This document shows, piece by piece, positions 15,490-24,046 of a stretch of DNA of 32,695 bases. This DNA is from Oscillospiraceae bacterium. GTDB taxonomy: Bacteria; Bacillota; Clostridia; Oscillospirales; CAG-272. Position 1 is the stretch's first letter. Each line of letters begins with the position of its first letter. The DNA is taken from positions 1-32,695 of the forward strand of contig SVSC01000011.1 of the NCBI GenBank assembly GCA_015064525.1, given 5' to 3'. Under the pieces are notes generated by a model. The model ran no database searches. It was not told the origin of the DNA and saw nothing but the letters and a program-made list of their open reading frames with translations. The position numbers and the translations under genes are program-made.

Positions 15490-15747
15490 TTATTTCAAGA
15501 AGAAATACATGAGAAGAGCGGCGGCAAGGAATGCCACGAGAACGCAAAGGAAAAGAGGACCGTAAACCGAAAAGGCGGCGGCGATCATGGCGCGCCGTTC
15601 GCCTCTCGACCAGAAGCCCTGTTGCTTCCGCTTGCGATCAAATTCCTCTTGCTCCTCGGGGGTTCTTCCGTCCAGCGCTGCCATGGAATAAATGGTCTCG
15701 CCCTTGTCCTCAAGGTAAACGACCCGAGGCTTACGCTTCCGCTTCAT
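15490..15747 (-). CDS. Small basic single-span membrane protein at the end of the Opp operon
   Basis: An 85-residue protein with a very basic N-terminus ([10 protein letters not shown]), a charged helical middle part, and one C-terminal membrane helix at about residues 56-83 ending in FFLK. Positive residues before the helix predict the N-terminus in the cytoplasm. The ATG at 15747 lies inside the end of oppF (17-base overlap, different frame) and is preceded by GAGGAG ten bases upstream, so translation is probably coupled. It is not one of the standard Opp components; being last in the operon, it may assist assembly or control of the transporter. No family recognised. Confidence 0.72.
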   Translation of the reverse strand: MKRKRKPRVVYLEDKGETIYSMAALDGRTPEEQEEFDRKRKQQGFWSRGERRAMIAAAFSVYGPLFLCVLVAFLAAALLMYFFLK

Positions 15748-16795
15748 GGCTGTTCATCTCCTCGGGAGAGAGGTGGCAGGCAACGAAATGTCCCGGATGA
15801 ACCTCGCGCAGAGCGGGCGCCTCGTCCTTGCACTTTTGGGTGCAGAACTTGCAACGGGTGTGGAATTTGCAGCCCTTGGGGGGATTTGCGGGGCTGGGAA
15901 GCTCTCCCTCCAGCGCCACAGGCTCAGACTTTCTGTGGGGGTTCGCAACGGGAACCGCAGAGAAGAGCGCTTGGGTGTAGGGATGGCGGGGGGATCCGCA
16001 AATATCGTTGGTGGATCCGGTTTCCACAATGTTGCCGAGATACATCACGGCAATGCTGTCGGAGATGTATTTCACCACCGAGAGGTCGTGGGAGATGAAC
16101 AGATAGGACATCTCCTCCTCGCGCTGGAGCTTCTTGAGCAGGTTGATGATCTGCGCCTGAATCGAAACGTCCAGAGCCGAAACGGGCTCGTCGCAGATCA
16201 CCAGCTTGGGCTTCACCGCCAAGGCTCTGGCAATGCAGATTCTTTGGCGCTGTCCGCCCGAAAATTCGTGGGGGTAGCGATCGAAATGATGCTCCTGCAG
16301 TCCGCAACGCTTCATGACGCCGCGAACGTACTCCCGAACCTCGGCGTCGGGAACGATGTGATGCACCCGCACAGCCTCGCTGATGATCTCGCCAACGGTC
16401 ATACGGGGAGGCAGAGAGGAATAGGGATCCTGGAACACCAGCTGCAATTCGGTGCGGAGCTTTGCCAGCTCGCCGCGGGAGAGGGTTGCAAGGTCGTAGT
16501 CCTTCACCTCGCCGTTTTCCTTTTTGGAGGTGTAAACGGCGGAGCCCTCGGTCACGTCGTAGAGGCGGAGGATGGTTCTGCCCAGGGTGGTTTTGCCACA
16601 GCCCGACTCACCAACAATGCCAAGGGTTTTTCCGCGCTCCAGCTTGAAGGAAACGCCGTCAACAGCCTTGAGGAAGGCGGTGGGCTTGCCGAACAGATTT
16701 TTTTGAATGGGAAAATGTTGCTTGAGTCCGTCCACCCGGAGGATATAGTCCACACCCTCGGTGGGCAGGGCGATTTTTTGATCTTCCATGCTCAT
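15731..16795 (-). CDS. oppF: Oligopeptide/dipeptide ABC transporter ATP-binding protein
   Basis: A 354-residue ATPase of the Opp/Dpp family. Walker A is GESGCGKTT at 62-70, the Q-loop is VFQDPYSSL, the signature FSGGQRQR lies near 177, Walker B is [12 protein letters not shown], and the switch histidine is in LFISHDLS. The C-terminal extension has the spaced cysteines of Opp/Dpp ATPases ([14 protein letters not shown] and a later Cys near VACHL). Together with the gene at 16792-17964 it should form the cytoplasmic ATPase pair that drives peptide uptake. The ATG at 16795 overlaps the oppD stop (ATGA); an ATG two codons later is better spaced from GGGAG and may be the true start. Substrate specificity cannot be read from the ATPase. 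Confidence 0.92.
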   Translation of the reverse strand: MSMEDQKIALPTEGVDYILRVDGLKQHFPIQKNLFGKPTAFLKAVDGVSFKLERGKTLGIVGESGCGKTTLGRTILRLYDVTEGSAVYTSKKENGEVKDYDLATLSRGELAKLRTELQLVFQDPYSSLPPRMTVGEIISEAVRVHHIVPDAEVREYVRGVMKRCGLQEHHFDRYPHEFSGGQRQRICIARALAVKPKLVICDEPVSALDVSIQAQIINLLKKLQREEEMSYLFISHDLSVVKYISDSIAVMYLGNIVETGSTNDICGSPRHPYTQALFSAVPVANPHRKSEPVALEGELPSPANPPKGCKFHTRCKFCTQKCKDEAPALREVHPGHFVACHLSPEEMNSHEAEA

Positions 16796-17964
16796 TCTCC
16801 CTTCTCGTTGTCATACAGGTGGCAGAACACGCTGTGGGTTTCGGTGATTTTGATTTCCTTGGGATATTCGCCCGCGCACTTGCCGCAGCGCTTGTCGCAT
16901 CTGCCCTTGAACAAGCATTCGTTGGGAATGTTGATGGGGTTTGGCACGTTGCCGGGAATGCTGTAAAGCTCGCCGGAGGCGTTGGAATCCAGAGAGGGCT
17001 TTGCCTTCTGGATACCAATGGTGTAGGGATGGAGGGGGTTATCGAAGATTTCGTAAACCGTACCCTTTTCCACAATCTTGCCTGCGTACATAACAACAAC
17101 GTAGTCAGCCATTTCGGCAACCACGCCAAGGTCGTGGGTGATGAGCATAACGGATGCGCCGCAGTCCTTCTGTACCTTTTTGAGGAGCTTGAGAATCTGG
17201 CTTTGAATGGTAACGTCAAGAGCCGTGGTGGGCTCGTCGGCAATGATCAGCTTGGGGTTCCCTGTGAGGGCGATTGCGATCATCACCCGCTGTCTCATAC
17301 CGCCCGAAAGCTGGTGGGGGTAGTAGTCCACAATGGTTTCGGGCATGGGGATTCCAACCAGCGAAAGCATTTCAATTGCCTTGCGGCGGGCATCCTCCTT
17401 GGTGGCGTTGGGGGTGTGGAGCAGGTAGACCTCCTCGATCTGGTAGCCCACGGTGAACACGGGGTTCAGGCTGGTCATGGGCTCCTGGAAGATCATGGAA
17501 ATGTCCTTGCCGCGAATACGGCACATATCCTGGGTGGGCATTTTCACAATGTTGTAGCAGCGGCTTCTGCCCTGCTCGTCCTTGCCCAGCTCGTCGGACT
17601 GGAAGCGGATCTCGCCGCCAACAACCTGACCCTGCGGCGCCTGCACCAGCTGCATGATGGAAAGGCTGGTAACGCTCTTTCCGCAGCCGGATTCGCCCAC
17701 CAGACCGATGATGGAGTCCTTGGGAACGTCGAAGGAGATCTTGTTCACCGAGCGAACCACACCGTTGTCGGTGAAGAAGCAGGTTTCCAGATTGTCGATC
17801 TCCAGAATGTTGTCAGGTGACTTCATTACGGTGGTGAACTGATCGGGGGTGAGCTTGGCTCTTTTGAGCTGCTCCAGGCGCTTCATCTCCCGAAGATTGC
17901 TTTTGATAATGGCACGGCTCTCCTTAATGGTGAGCGTGTTGGGATTTTTACGGTGCTTGTTCAT
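16792..17964 (-). CDS. oppD: Oligopeptide/dipeptide ABC transporter ATP-binding protein
   Basis: A 390-residue ATPase. Walker A is GESGCGKS at 90-97, the Q-loop is [12 protein letters not shown], the signature LSGGMRQR is at 219-226, Walker B is [10 protein letters not shown] and the switch region is LITHDLG. The C-terminus carries the OppD-type cysteine cluster ([14 protein letters not shown]). About 55 basic residues precede the ATPase core, longer than usual. I take the ATG at 17964 as the start because AGAGG lies eight bases upstream; a GTG at 17973 that overlaps the oppC stop is possible but badly spaced. The gap to oppC is five bases and the end overlaps oppF, as expected for subunits of one complex. 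Confidence 0.92.
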   Translation of the reverse strand: MNKHRKNPNTLTIKESRAIIKSNLREMKRLEQLKRAKLTPDQFTTVMKSPDNILEIDNLETCFFTDNGVVRSVNKISFDVPKDSIIGLVGESGCGKSVTSLSIMQLVQAPQGQVVGGEIRFQSDELGKDEQGRSRCYNIVKMPTQDMCRIRGKDISMIFQEPMTSLNPVFTVGYQIEEVYLLHTPNATKEDARRKAIEMLSLVGIPMPETIVDYYPHQLSGGMRQRVMIAIALTGNPKLIIADEPTTALDVTIQSQILKLLKKVQKDCGASVMLITHDLGVVAEMADYVVVMYAGKIVEKGTVYEIFDNPLHPYTIGIQKAKPSLDSNASGELYSIPGNVPNPINIPNECLFKGRCDKRCGKCAGEYPKEIKITETHSVFCHLYDNEKGE

Positions 17965-17969
17965 TCCTA

Positions 17970-19034
17970 TCACCTCTTAGATTTGGGATCCATCGCGTCG
18001 CGCAGACCGTCGCCAACGAAGTTGAAGGACAGAACGGCGATCACGATGAGAATGCCCGCGGGGATCCACAGCGTGGGATAGGACGCCATGGTCACGGGAT
18101 CGGTGGAGGAGGAGATCATCGTACCCCATGCGGCATAGGGCAGGGGAATACCAAGACCCAGATAGCTCAGGGTGGATTCATAGAGGATGATGCTACCAAG
18201 ACCCAGCGTCATGGAAACGATGAGCTGAGGCATAATGTTGGGAACCAGGTGCTTGAAGATACGGCGCCAGGTGGGAATGCCCATCACCTCGCAGGCAACG
18301 ATATATTCCTGCTCGCGGAGGTAGAGGATCTGACCTCTCACCATGCGGGCGGTGCCGCTCCAGCCGAAGATGGTTAGGATCACCATCAGGTAGTAAATTC
18401 GCATTTGCGCCTCGATCTGCCAGGAATCCAGCACAGCGGAGGCGATCAGCAGGATGGGGAGGGTGGGGATACAGTTCAGAATATCCACGATACGCATGAT
18501 GAGCTGGTCCACCTTGCCGCCGAAGTAGCCCGAGATACCGCCCATCAGGATTCCCAGAAGGGTTTCCAGAATCACAACCACAAAGCCCAGCGTCAGGGAG
18601 ATGCGTCCGCCGTACATCAGGCGGATAAACACGTCCAAGCCCTTTTCATCGGTGCCGAGGGGGTGAGAGGCGGAGATCGGTGCGTAGGCGTTGATACCAA
18701 CCTCCTCCTCGATATACTGATAGGTGGAGACCTTGTTTCCGTTGGGATCGGTCCAATCCACCCAGTAGCCCGCCCGCTTGAGGGTGGGGGTCAGGTCGGT
18801 TTGGGTCTCCTGCCATTGATAGCCCAGCAGATGCATCACGGGGGGGCCTGCGAAGGAGAACACAAAGAGAACGATCAAAAGGATCAATCCCACCAGAGAG
18901 AGGCGGGAGCGGAAGAACCGCCGCGCCACCATTTGCGCGGGGGACATCTCTTTGTAGTAAACCTCCTCGGTTTCCTCGGGAGCCTGCGCGGGCTCTAATT
19001 TTTTGTCCATTGTTTCGTCCATAAAACTCTCCAT
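17970..19034 (-). CDS. oppC: Oligopeptide/dipeptide ABC transporter permease (OppC type)
   Basis: A 354-residue inner-membrane subunit. A charged cytoplasmic N-terminus of about 40 residues leads into the first membrane helix (about 45-68), then an extracytoplasmic segment of about 60 residues with PLGTDEKGLDVFIRLMYGGR, the standard OppC entry motif, and five further helices. The EAA-type coupling loop (EYIVACEVMGIPTWRR, near residues 241-256) contacts the ATPase. The closing NFVGDGLRDAMDPK is typical. The ATG at 19034 has AAGGA very close; the ATG at 19022 has GGAGAG four bases away, so the start is uncertain by four codons. It lies 18 bases after oppB. Confidence 0.92.
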   Translation of the reverse strand: MESFMDETMDKKLEPAQAPEETEEVYYKEMSPAQMVARRFFRSRLSLVGLILLIVLFVFSFAGPPVMHLLGYQWQETQTDLTPTLKRAGYWVDWTDPNGNKVSTYQYIEEEVGINAYAPISASHPLGTDEKGLDVFIRLMYGGRISLTLGFVVVILETLLGILMGGISGYFGGKVDQLIMRIVDILNCIPTLPILLIASAVLDSWQIEAQMRIYYLMVILTIFGWSGTARMVRGQILYLREQEYIVACEVMGIPTWRRIFKHLVPNIMPQLIVSMTLGLGSIILYESTLSYLGLGIPLPYAAWGTMISSSTDPVTMASYPTLWIPAGILIVIAVLSFNFVGDGLRDAMDPKSKR

Positions 19035-19052
19035 TTTCCTTGCTCGACAGGC

Positions 19053-20375
19053 TTACTTCGAGAGCTTGACGCGCGGGTCAACCACCGCGTACATCAAGTC
19101 GGAGAAGAGCGTGCCGATCACAGTTAATACAGCCAGGAACATATTGTATCCCATGATAAAGGGAATATCTCCCTGTTGGAGCGCCTTGTAGGCAAGGCGA
19201 CCGATACCGTCGATACTGAAAACCTCCTCGGTGATCATGGCACCGCCGAACAGAGAGGGCAGAATACCCGCCAGAAGGGTCATCAGAGGGATCATGGTAT
19301 TGCGGAAGGCGTGCACGTAGATGACCTTCTTTTCGGAAAGTCCCTTGGAGCGCGCGGTGCGGATGTAGTCGGAATTCAGAACCTCCAGCATATTGGTTCT
19401 GGTGTAGCGCATGAGACCTCCGATGGAAAGCACCACCAGAACCACCATGGGAAGCACCATATGCCAGAGAATATCCAATGCGTGGGCAAAGCCAACGCTG
19501 GCGGAGCCGCCGCTCACCAGACCCGAGGCGGGGAACCAACCCAGCCAGCTGGAGAAGATCTTGATCAGAAGGGCAGCGAAGAAGAAGGAGGGAAGCGAAA
19601 TACCAACCATGGTGATCACCGTTACGGTGTAATCGCGGGCGGAATACTGGTGCGTTGCGCTGGTGATACCCATGGGGATGGCGATGGCGAACTGCAGAAT
19701 CAGAGCCACAAAGGAGATGATGAAGGAGGTCCACATATGGTCCGCGATCACGGCTCCAACGGGCTTGTTGTGAATAAAGGAGTCACCCATGTCACCCTTC
19801 AGCATATTTCCCAGCCAGGAGAAGTAGCCCGAAAGGATGGCGGAGAGCTTATTCCAGAAGGTTGCCTTGGTGTAGGTAATCTCGGAGGTAAAGTCGGCGG
19901 TGCCTTCCTTCATGCGAAGTCCGCTCTCATCAGCGGTAAAGAGGCCCGATGCCAGGGATTTGGTTTCGGTGAGAACGCTTTTATCCAGCAAGCGATAGGT
20001 GCCGTCGTCCTTCAGCTCCAGCACAATGCCCTCGCGGTCACAGGTGTAGGTGCCTGCGTAGAATTCGGCATAGGAGAGGAGCTGCGTTTCCAGCTCCTCC
20101 AGCTTGGATTGCTTTGTGTCGGCTTGGAATTGGGTTCCGGACTCCACACCGCCGCCCATGGTAAGCGTCAGATAGGCGTCGGGCATATAGAGACCGTATT
20201 TCTTTCGGAAATTATCCAGATCCTCTTGGGTGAGGGTACCCTCTCGCAGCTGAGCCGAGAACTTATTTTCCAAATAGTCCGTCGGCATCAGTCGAACGAG
20301 AAAGTAAATGATCACGGAAACACCCAACAGAACGATAATGGATAAACCGATTCTTTTCAGTATATATTTAATCAT
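19053..20375 (-). CDS. oppB: Oligopeptide/dipeptide ABC transporter permease (OppB type) with enlarged outer loop
   Basis: A 440-residue permease, longer than the usual 305-340 residues. Helix 1 (about 9-30) and the entry motif are followed by an extra segment of about 100 residues (about 80-185) containing EFYAGTYTCDREGIVLELKD and a second beta-rich stretch; it should lie outside the membrane. The rest is ordinary: GDMGDSF, the membrane core, and the coupling loop DYIRTARSKGLSEKK near residues 335-350, ending AVVDPRVKLSK. The start is the ATG at 20375, because AGAGGA lies nine bases before it; a TTG at 20393 would put the start on the ribosome binding site. The extra domain probably meets the equally oversized binding protein encoded just upstream (20403-22931). 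Confidence 0.9.
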   Translation of the reverse strand: MIKYILKRIGLSIIVLLGVSVIIYFLVRLMPTDYLENKFSAQLREGTLTQEDLDNFRKKYGLYMPDAYLTLTMGGGVESGTQFQADTKQSKLEELETQLLSYAEFYAGTYTCDREGIVLELKDDGTYRLLDKSVLTETKSLASGLFTADESGLRMKEGTADFTSEITYTKATFWNKLSAILSGYFSWLGNMLKGDMGDSFIHNKPVGAVIADHMWTSFIISFVALILQFAIAIPMGITSATHQYSARDYTVTVITMVGISLPSFFFAALLIKIFSSWLGWFPASGLVSGGSASVGFAHALDILWHMVLPMVVLVVLSIGGLMRYTRTNMLEVLNSDYIRTARSKGLSEKKVIYVHAFRNTMIPLMTLLAGILPSLFGGAMITEEVFSIDGIGRLAYKALQQGDIPFIMGYNMFLAVLTVIGTLFSDLMYAVVDPRVKLSK

Positions 20376-20402
20376 TCCGTTTGTTCCTCTCAAAAAGGAT
20401 GA

Positions 20403-22931
20403 TTATGCGGTTTCCTTCAGACCAACCTCCCAAATTCTGCTGAGAGGACCGTTATAGGGGGTGAGATCCTCCTTGGGAGTGAGGGTGGAGGTGTCGATGA
20501 TGTTGGAGTTATAGGCGAACAGGTCACTTCTCTGGTAGGTGGGAAGCTCAACAGCCAGCTCCATCACCTTGTCAAGGGCATCGGCATAAAGCTCGGTTCT
20601 GCGACCCTCGTCCAGCGTTTCTCTTGCCTGGTCGATGATGTCGGAAAGCTCTCTCACCAGCTTCTGCTCGGCTGCATACTTGCCGGTGGTGTCCTTGCGG
20701 ATTGCGCGGTAGCCCCAGTTTGCGGTGGAGCCTGCGGTGGAATCAATGTGGTAAACCTGATACATATCGGGGTCAACGCCTGCGCCCCAAGCGGCAGCCC
20801 AAACGGTGAGGTCGCCGTTGTTCAGCTTTGCCAGCGCGTTGATATCGGTTCTCACGTCAATGTCGAAGCCGTGCGCGTTGAGGATCTCGGCAGCGATCTT
20901 CAGAGAGTTGTAGGCAGGGTGGTCGGTGGTGTCGCCCGCGATGGTGAAGGTGTATTTGCAAACGTCGTTGCCCTTCTGGTAAACGCCGTCTGCGTTCTTG
21001 GTGTAACCGGCGTCCTTCACCAGCTGCTCGCTGATGGCGCCGGTGGAGTCAAACGCGTAGTACTGCTTTTGCTCCACGTCCTTGGGATATGCCCAGGATG
21101 CCATGGTCATGGGGCGGTAGATGCTGTAGGAATAGCCCATGTAGTAGTCAACGGCGTGCTGGGTGTTGATGGCGTGCATGATGGCGCGTCTCACGGACAG
21201 GTTGGGAACCTTCTCGGCGTTGATACCGATGTAACCGTAGCCGTTGGTCATCACGAAGGAGCTTTCAAAGCCCTCGGACTTTCTGGACTCCAGATTGTCG
21301 ATGTTTTCCTGCTTACAAGCGGGCTCAACGAAGTGAACGCCGCCGGAATAGAGGGTGTCCAGCATGAGGTTGGTGGATACCACCTGATAGTTGATGTACT
21401 TGATCTTAACGGGGAACATGAAATGCTCGTTGCGCTCAAAGTAAACAACGTTGAGGGCGCGGAAGGTGTCCTCGGTTACGTTGGAGGAATCGCCGCTCTG
21501 GGTGGTTGCCTTGTAGGGGCCTGCGCCTACGGGAACGCCGATCTTATCGGGATTCTTGATTACGTTGTCCTGGAACTCGATGCTACCGAATTCCACGCCG
21601 AAGTTCTTTTCATAGTCGAACTTACTGATCTGCTCCTCGTTGGAGTAGTAGTACATGGGAGCAACGGTGAAGGCAAAGTTCCAGATCGCCTTGGGGTCTA
21701 CCTCGTTGATGGTGATTTCCAGAACCTCGTTGCCGCTGGCAACGCTGCCGTCGGAGTTGAGGGTGGGAATGCCGTATTCCTTACCGTTCACGGTAACGGC
21801 TTCCTTGCGGTTTGCGTAGCGGATACCGGAAACGTTCTCGATCTTGTCTTGAACGCCTGCAAAGTACGCCTGCTTTTCCAGATAAGAGAAGTAGGTGAGC
21901 AGCTCGGTTGCGGTCTGCCACAGGGTCACAACCACGTCCATCTGATTGGGAACGTAGCTGCTGTAGATGGCGTCGATTGCCTGCTGCTGGCTCCAGTTCT
22001 TGCTTGCCTCGCCGAGAGAATACTCGAACTTGTACTCGTCCTTGTTCCACCAAATGAGACCCTCCGCAAAGAGGAACGCCTCGGTGTCGGTGGTGAGGGT
22101 TACCTTCTGACCGTTCTTATCGGTGTAAACAATGTCCTGAGCGGTGCCGAGATTGTTCTTGTAATCCTTCTCCAGCTCCTCGCGGAAGTACTTCTTTGCA
22201 AGGTTGTAGTCATCCACAACGGTGCCGTACTTTGCGTCCAGATCCTTTGCGTCGTTCATCACCTGCGTAAGAGCGGCGATCATGGCGTCATCGCTGAGGC
22301 TGGTGCCCTCGTTCTCGTCGTAAACGATCTCCAGGCAGTCCAAAAGTCTCTGCACGCGGTCTGCGGCGAGGGAATCGAACTGCGCGTTAAAGCTATCCTG
22401 CTCGTTCTCGTTTTTGCTCTGCGTGCGGTATTCCTCCAAGCCAACGATGTCGGTGGAGTAGATGGTGGCGCTGCCATAGTAAGCAGGATCCAGATACACG
22501 TAGAGGTTGAACAGCACGTCCTTCATGGTGAGGGGAGAGCCGTTGCTGAACTTCAGATTGTTTTTCAGAACAAAGCGGTAAACGGTTTGGGCGGTCTTGC
22601 CGGTGGCGTCCTGAATGGGCTTCGCCTCATAGTCAAGAACCACGCAAGCCTCGTTTTCTCCGTATGCCACCTTGCCGTACTTATCGGAGGAGAGCATGGA
22701 GATCTGGGTCATGCCAATGATGTTGCCATCGGCTGCGGAGGAGGAATAGAAGGGGTTGAACACGCCATCCAATTCCGCGGTGGAAAGCACGAGACGGGTG
22801 GATTCGTTGCTGATGCCGTTGCCGGTGGAGGGATTGTTGCCCTCTTGACCGCAGCTTGAGCAAGCCGTGAGGCTGCAGGCAAGCATAACCAACGCCAGCG
22901 CGAAGGTGAGGATTCTCTTCATTCTTTTCAT
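20403..22931 (-). CDS. Oversized family-5 (OppA-type) peptide-binding lipoprotein
   Basis: An 842-residue lipoprotein with lipobox LTAC (C24). Family-5 binding proteins are normally about 500-600 residues. The N-terminal lobe starts normally (STAELDGVFNPFYSSSAADG, then KFSNGSPLTMKDVLFNL), but about 200 additional, mostly acidic and helical residues intervene (about 190-390), before the usual hinge and C-terminal lobe (GVPVGAGPYK, SVRRAIMHAINTQ, VWAAAWGAGVDPDMYQVYH). The ATG at 22931 is nine bases from AAAGGAG. The gene lies 19 bases after the InlB-repeat lipoprotein and about 27 bases before oppB, so it is the receptor of this transporter. A peptide ligand is inferred from family and from the protease in the same operon. 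Confidence 0.9.
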   Translation of the reverse strand: MKRMKRILTFALALVMLACSLTACSSCGQEGNNPSTGNGISNESTRLVLSTAELDGVFNPFYSSSAADGNIIGMTQISMLSSDKYGKVAYGENEACVVLDYEAKPIQDATGKTAQTVYRFVLKNNLKFSNGSPLTMKDVLFNLYVYLDPAYYGSATIYSTDIVGLEEYRTQSKNENEQDSFNAQFDSLAADRVQRLLDCLEIVYDENEGTSLSDDAMIAALTQVMNDAKDLDAKYGTVVDDYNLAKKYFREELEKDYKNNLGTAQDIVYTDKNGQKVTLTTDTEAFLFAEGLIWWNKDEYKFEYSLGEASKNWSQQQAIDAIYSSYVPNQMDVVVTLWQTATELLTYFSYLEKQAYFAGVQDKIENVSGIRYANRKEAVTVNGKEYGIPTLNSDGSVASGNEVLEITINEVDPKAIWNFAFTVAPMYYYSNEEQISKFDYEKNFGVEFGSIEFQDNVIKNPDKIGVPVGAGPYKATTQSGDSSNVTEDTFRALNVVYFERNEHFMFPVKIKYINYQVVSTNLMLDTLYSGGVHFVEPACKQENIDNLESRKSEGFESSFVMTNGYGYIGINAEKVPNLSVRRAIMHAINTQHAVDYYMGYSYSIYRPMTMASWAYPKDVEQKQYYAFDSTGAISEQLVKDAGYTKNADGVYQKGNDVCKYTFTIAGDTTDHPAYNSLKIAAEILNAHGFDIDVRTDINALAKLNNGDLTVWAAAWGAGVDPDMYQVYHIDSTAGSTANWGYRAIRKDTTGKYAAEQKLVRELSDIIDQARETLDEGRRTELYADALDKVMELAVELPTYQRSDLFAYNSNIIDTSTLTPKEDLTPYNGPLSRIWEVGLKETA

Positions 22932-22950
22932 TTTTTATATCTCCTTTGAT

Positions 22951-24045
22951 TTAAGAATTCGTTTCAACCTTTTCAACGGTGATATTAGCGGTAAAATTGT
23001 TTACGGTAATGGGGGATTTTTCCTCATAAACGGGTTTGGTGAGGCTTTCGGTGAAATCGGTTGCGGAGTTGGTTTTCAGCACGCCCGAAACCGTAACGTT
23101 TTCGAGCTTACCGCCGTTGCAGTCTCTTGCGAGGGCGGCAACCTTCACCTTGCTGGCGCCATCCACATCCATGAATTGGTAGGTGACGTTGGTGAAATTA
23201 ACGTTGCGGATTTCGGCATTGGCGCCGAGGGTTTGGAAGATCGCTGCGGTGGGCATCAGCTTACCGCCCGACTTTTCCACGGTAAAGTTGCTGACGGTAA
23301 AGCCGTTCCCCTCAAAGACGGAATCGAAGGTGCCGCTGAAGCTGAGAGGCTGACCTTGGCAGTCGATATCCGCTGTGAGGTAGATATTTCCGCTGTTTTT
23401 GGCGGCGATCAGCTTGTCGTAGGTGTCCACAAGGATCCAATCGCCCTCAACGTAGTCAACGTACACGGGAATATCGGTGTCGGTGTCTCCGCCCGGGTGC
23501 TTGGTTGTGAAATCCCAGGGGGTGGTGCAGGCGGCGTCGGAATAGAAGCCTTTTGCGGTAAAGCCGTCACGCTTGTTGGCGTGCTTGCGATAATCCTCGA
23601 AAACGGCATCGGGCTCCACGGAATAGGTGCCGAGAACCACGGTTTCCTCGCCGTTTTTATAGCAGACCGAATAGGTATAAGAGATCTTTTTTTCCCAGCC
23701 CGCATAGAGCGCGAGGCTCTCGCGGTCGATCACGTTGGTGTTGAAATCCCAGCGCTCCTCCGGGCGGCAATCGGGGGAGGTGTACCAGCCCGTAAAGTTG
23801 TAGCCCGAGCGGTAGATCTCATAGTTGCTGTAGCCGGAGGGATCCAGAATCAGGGAATTTGGGTCGTAGGCATAGTTGATCTTGGTGGAAACGTTGAAGG
23901 ACTTCAGGTCAAGGGTACCGCCGTTCAAATGGAAGGTGGCAACGTACTTGCCGTCCAGATTGTTCTCCGTCCTGCCGCACCCCGACAGCAGAAGCGTCAG
24001 GGTGAGGACAAGCAGAGAAAGAAGAAGCAAATGTTTTTTTGTCAT
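22951..24045 (-). CDS. Lipoprotein with two InlB-type repeats and a beta-helix-like C-terminus
   Basis: A 364-residue lipoprotein; lipobox LSGC with C23. Two InlB B-repeat (Listeria-Bacteroides) units follow, at about 35-110 (ATFHLNGGTLDL ... YNFTGWYTSPDC ... ALYAGW) and about 120-200 (GTYSVEPDAVF ... GFTAKGFYSDAACTTPWDF). From about 210 to 345 there is a segment with YDKLIAAKNSG...LTADIDCQG...FEGNGFTVSNFTV, which closely recalls the cap of the beta-helix proteins encoded at 8171 and 10054. The start is the ATG at 24045, one base after the protease stop (TAAAATG), with AGAGGA eight bases upstream; the two are surely translated in series. Binding or adhesive roles are likely; no enzyme motif is seen. 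Confidence 0.82.
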   Translation of the reverse strand: MTKKHLLLLSLLVLTLTLLLSGCGRTENNLDGKYVATFHLNGGTLDLKSFNVSTKINYAYDPNSLILDPSGYSNYEIYRSGYNFTGWYTSPDCRPEERWDFNTNVIDRESLALYAGWEKKISYTYSVCYKNGEETVVLGTYSVEPDAVFEDYRKHANKRDGFTAKGFYSDAACTTPWDFTTKHPGGDTDTDIPVYVDYVEGDWILVDTYDKLIAAKNSGNIYLTADIDCQGQPLSFSGTFDSVFEGNGFTVSNFTVEKSGGKLMPTAAIFQTLGANAEIRNVNFTNVTYQFMDVDGASKVKVAALARDCNGGKLENVTVSGVLKTNSATDFTESLTKPVYEEKSPITVNNFTANITVEKVETNS

Positions 24046-24046
24046 T

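Noticed and set aside
20748-22859. A 703-codon plus-strand frame opposite the binding lipoprotein
   Set aside because: It is antisense to a well-supported family-5 binding protein and has no ribosome binding site or recognisable motif.
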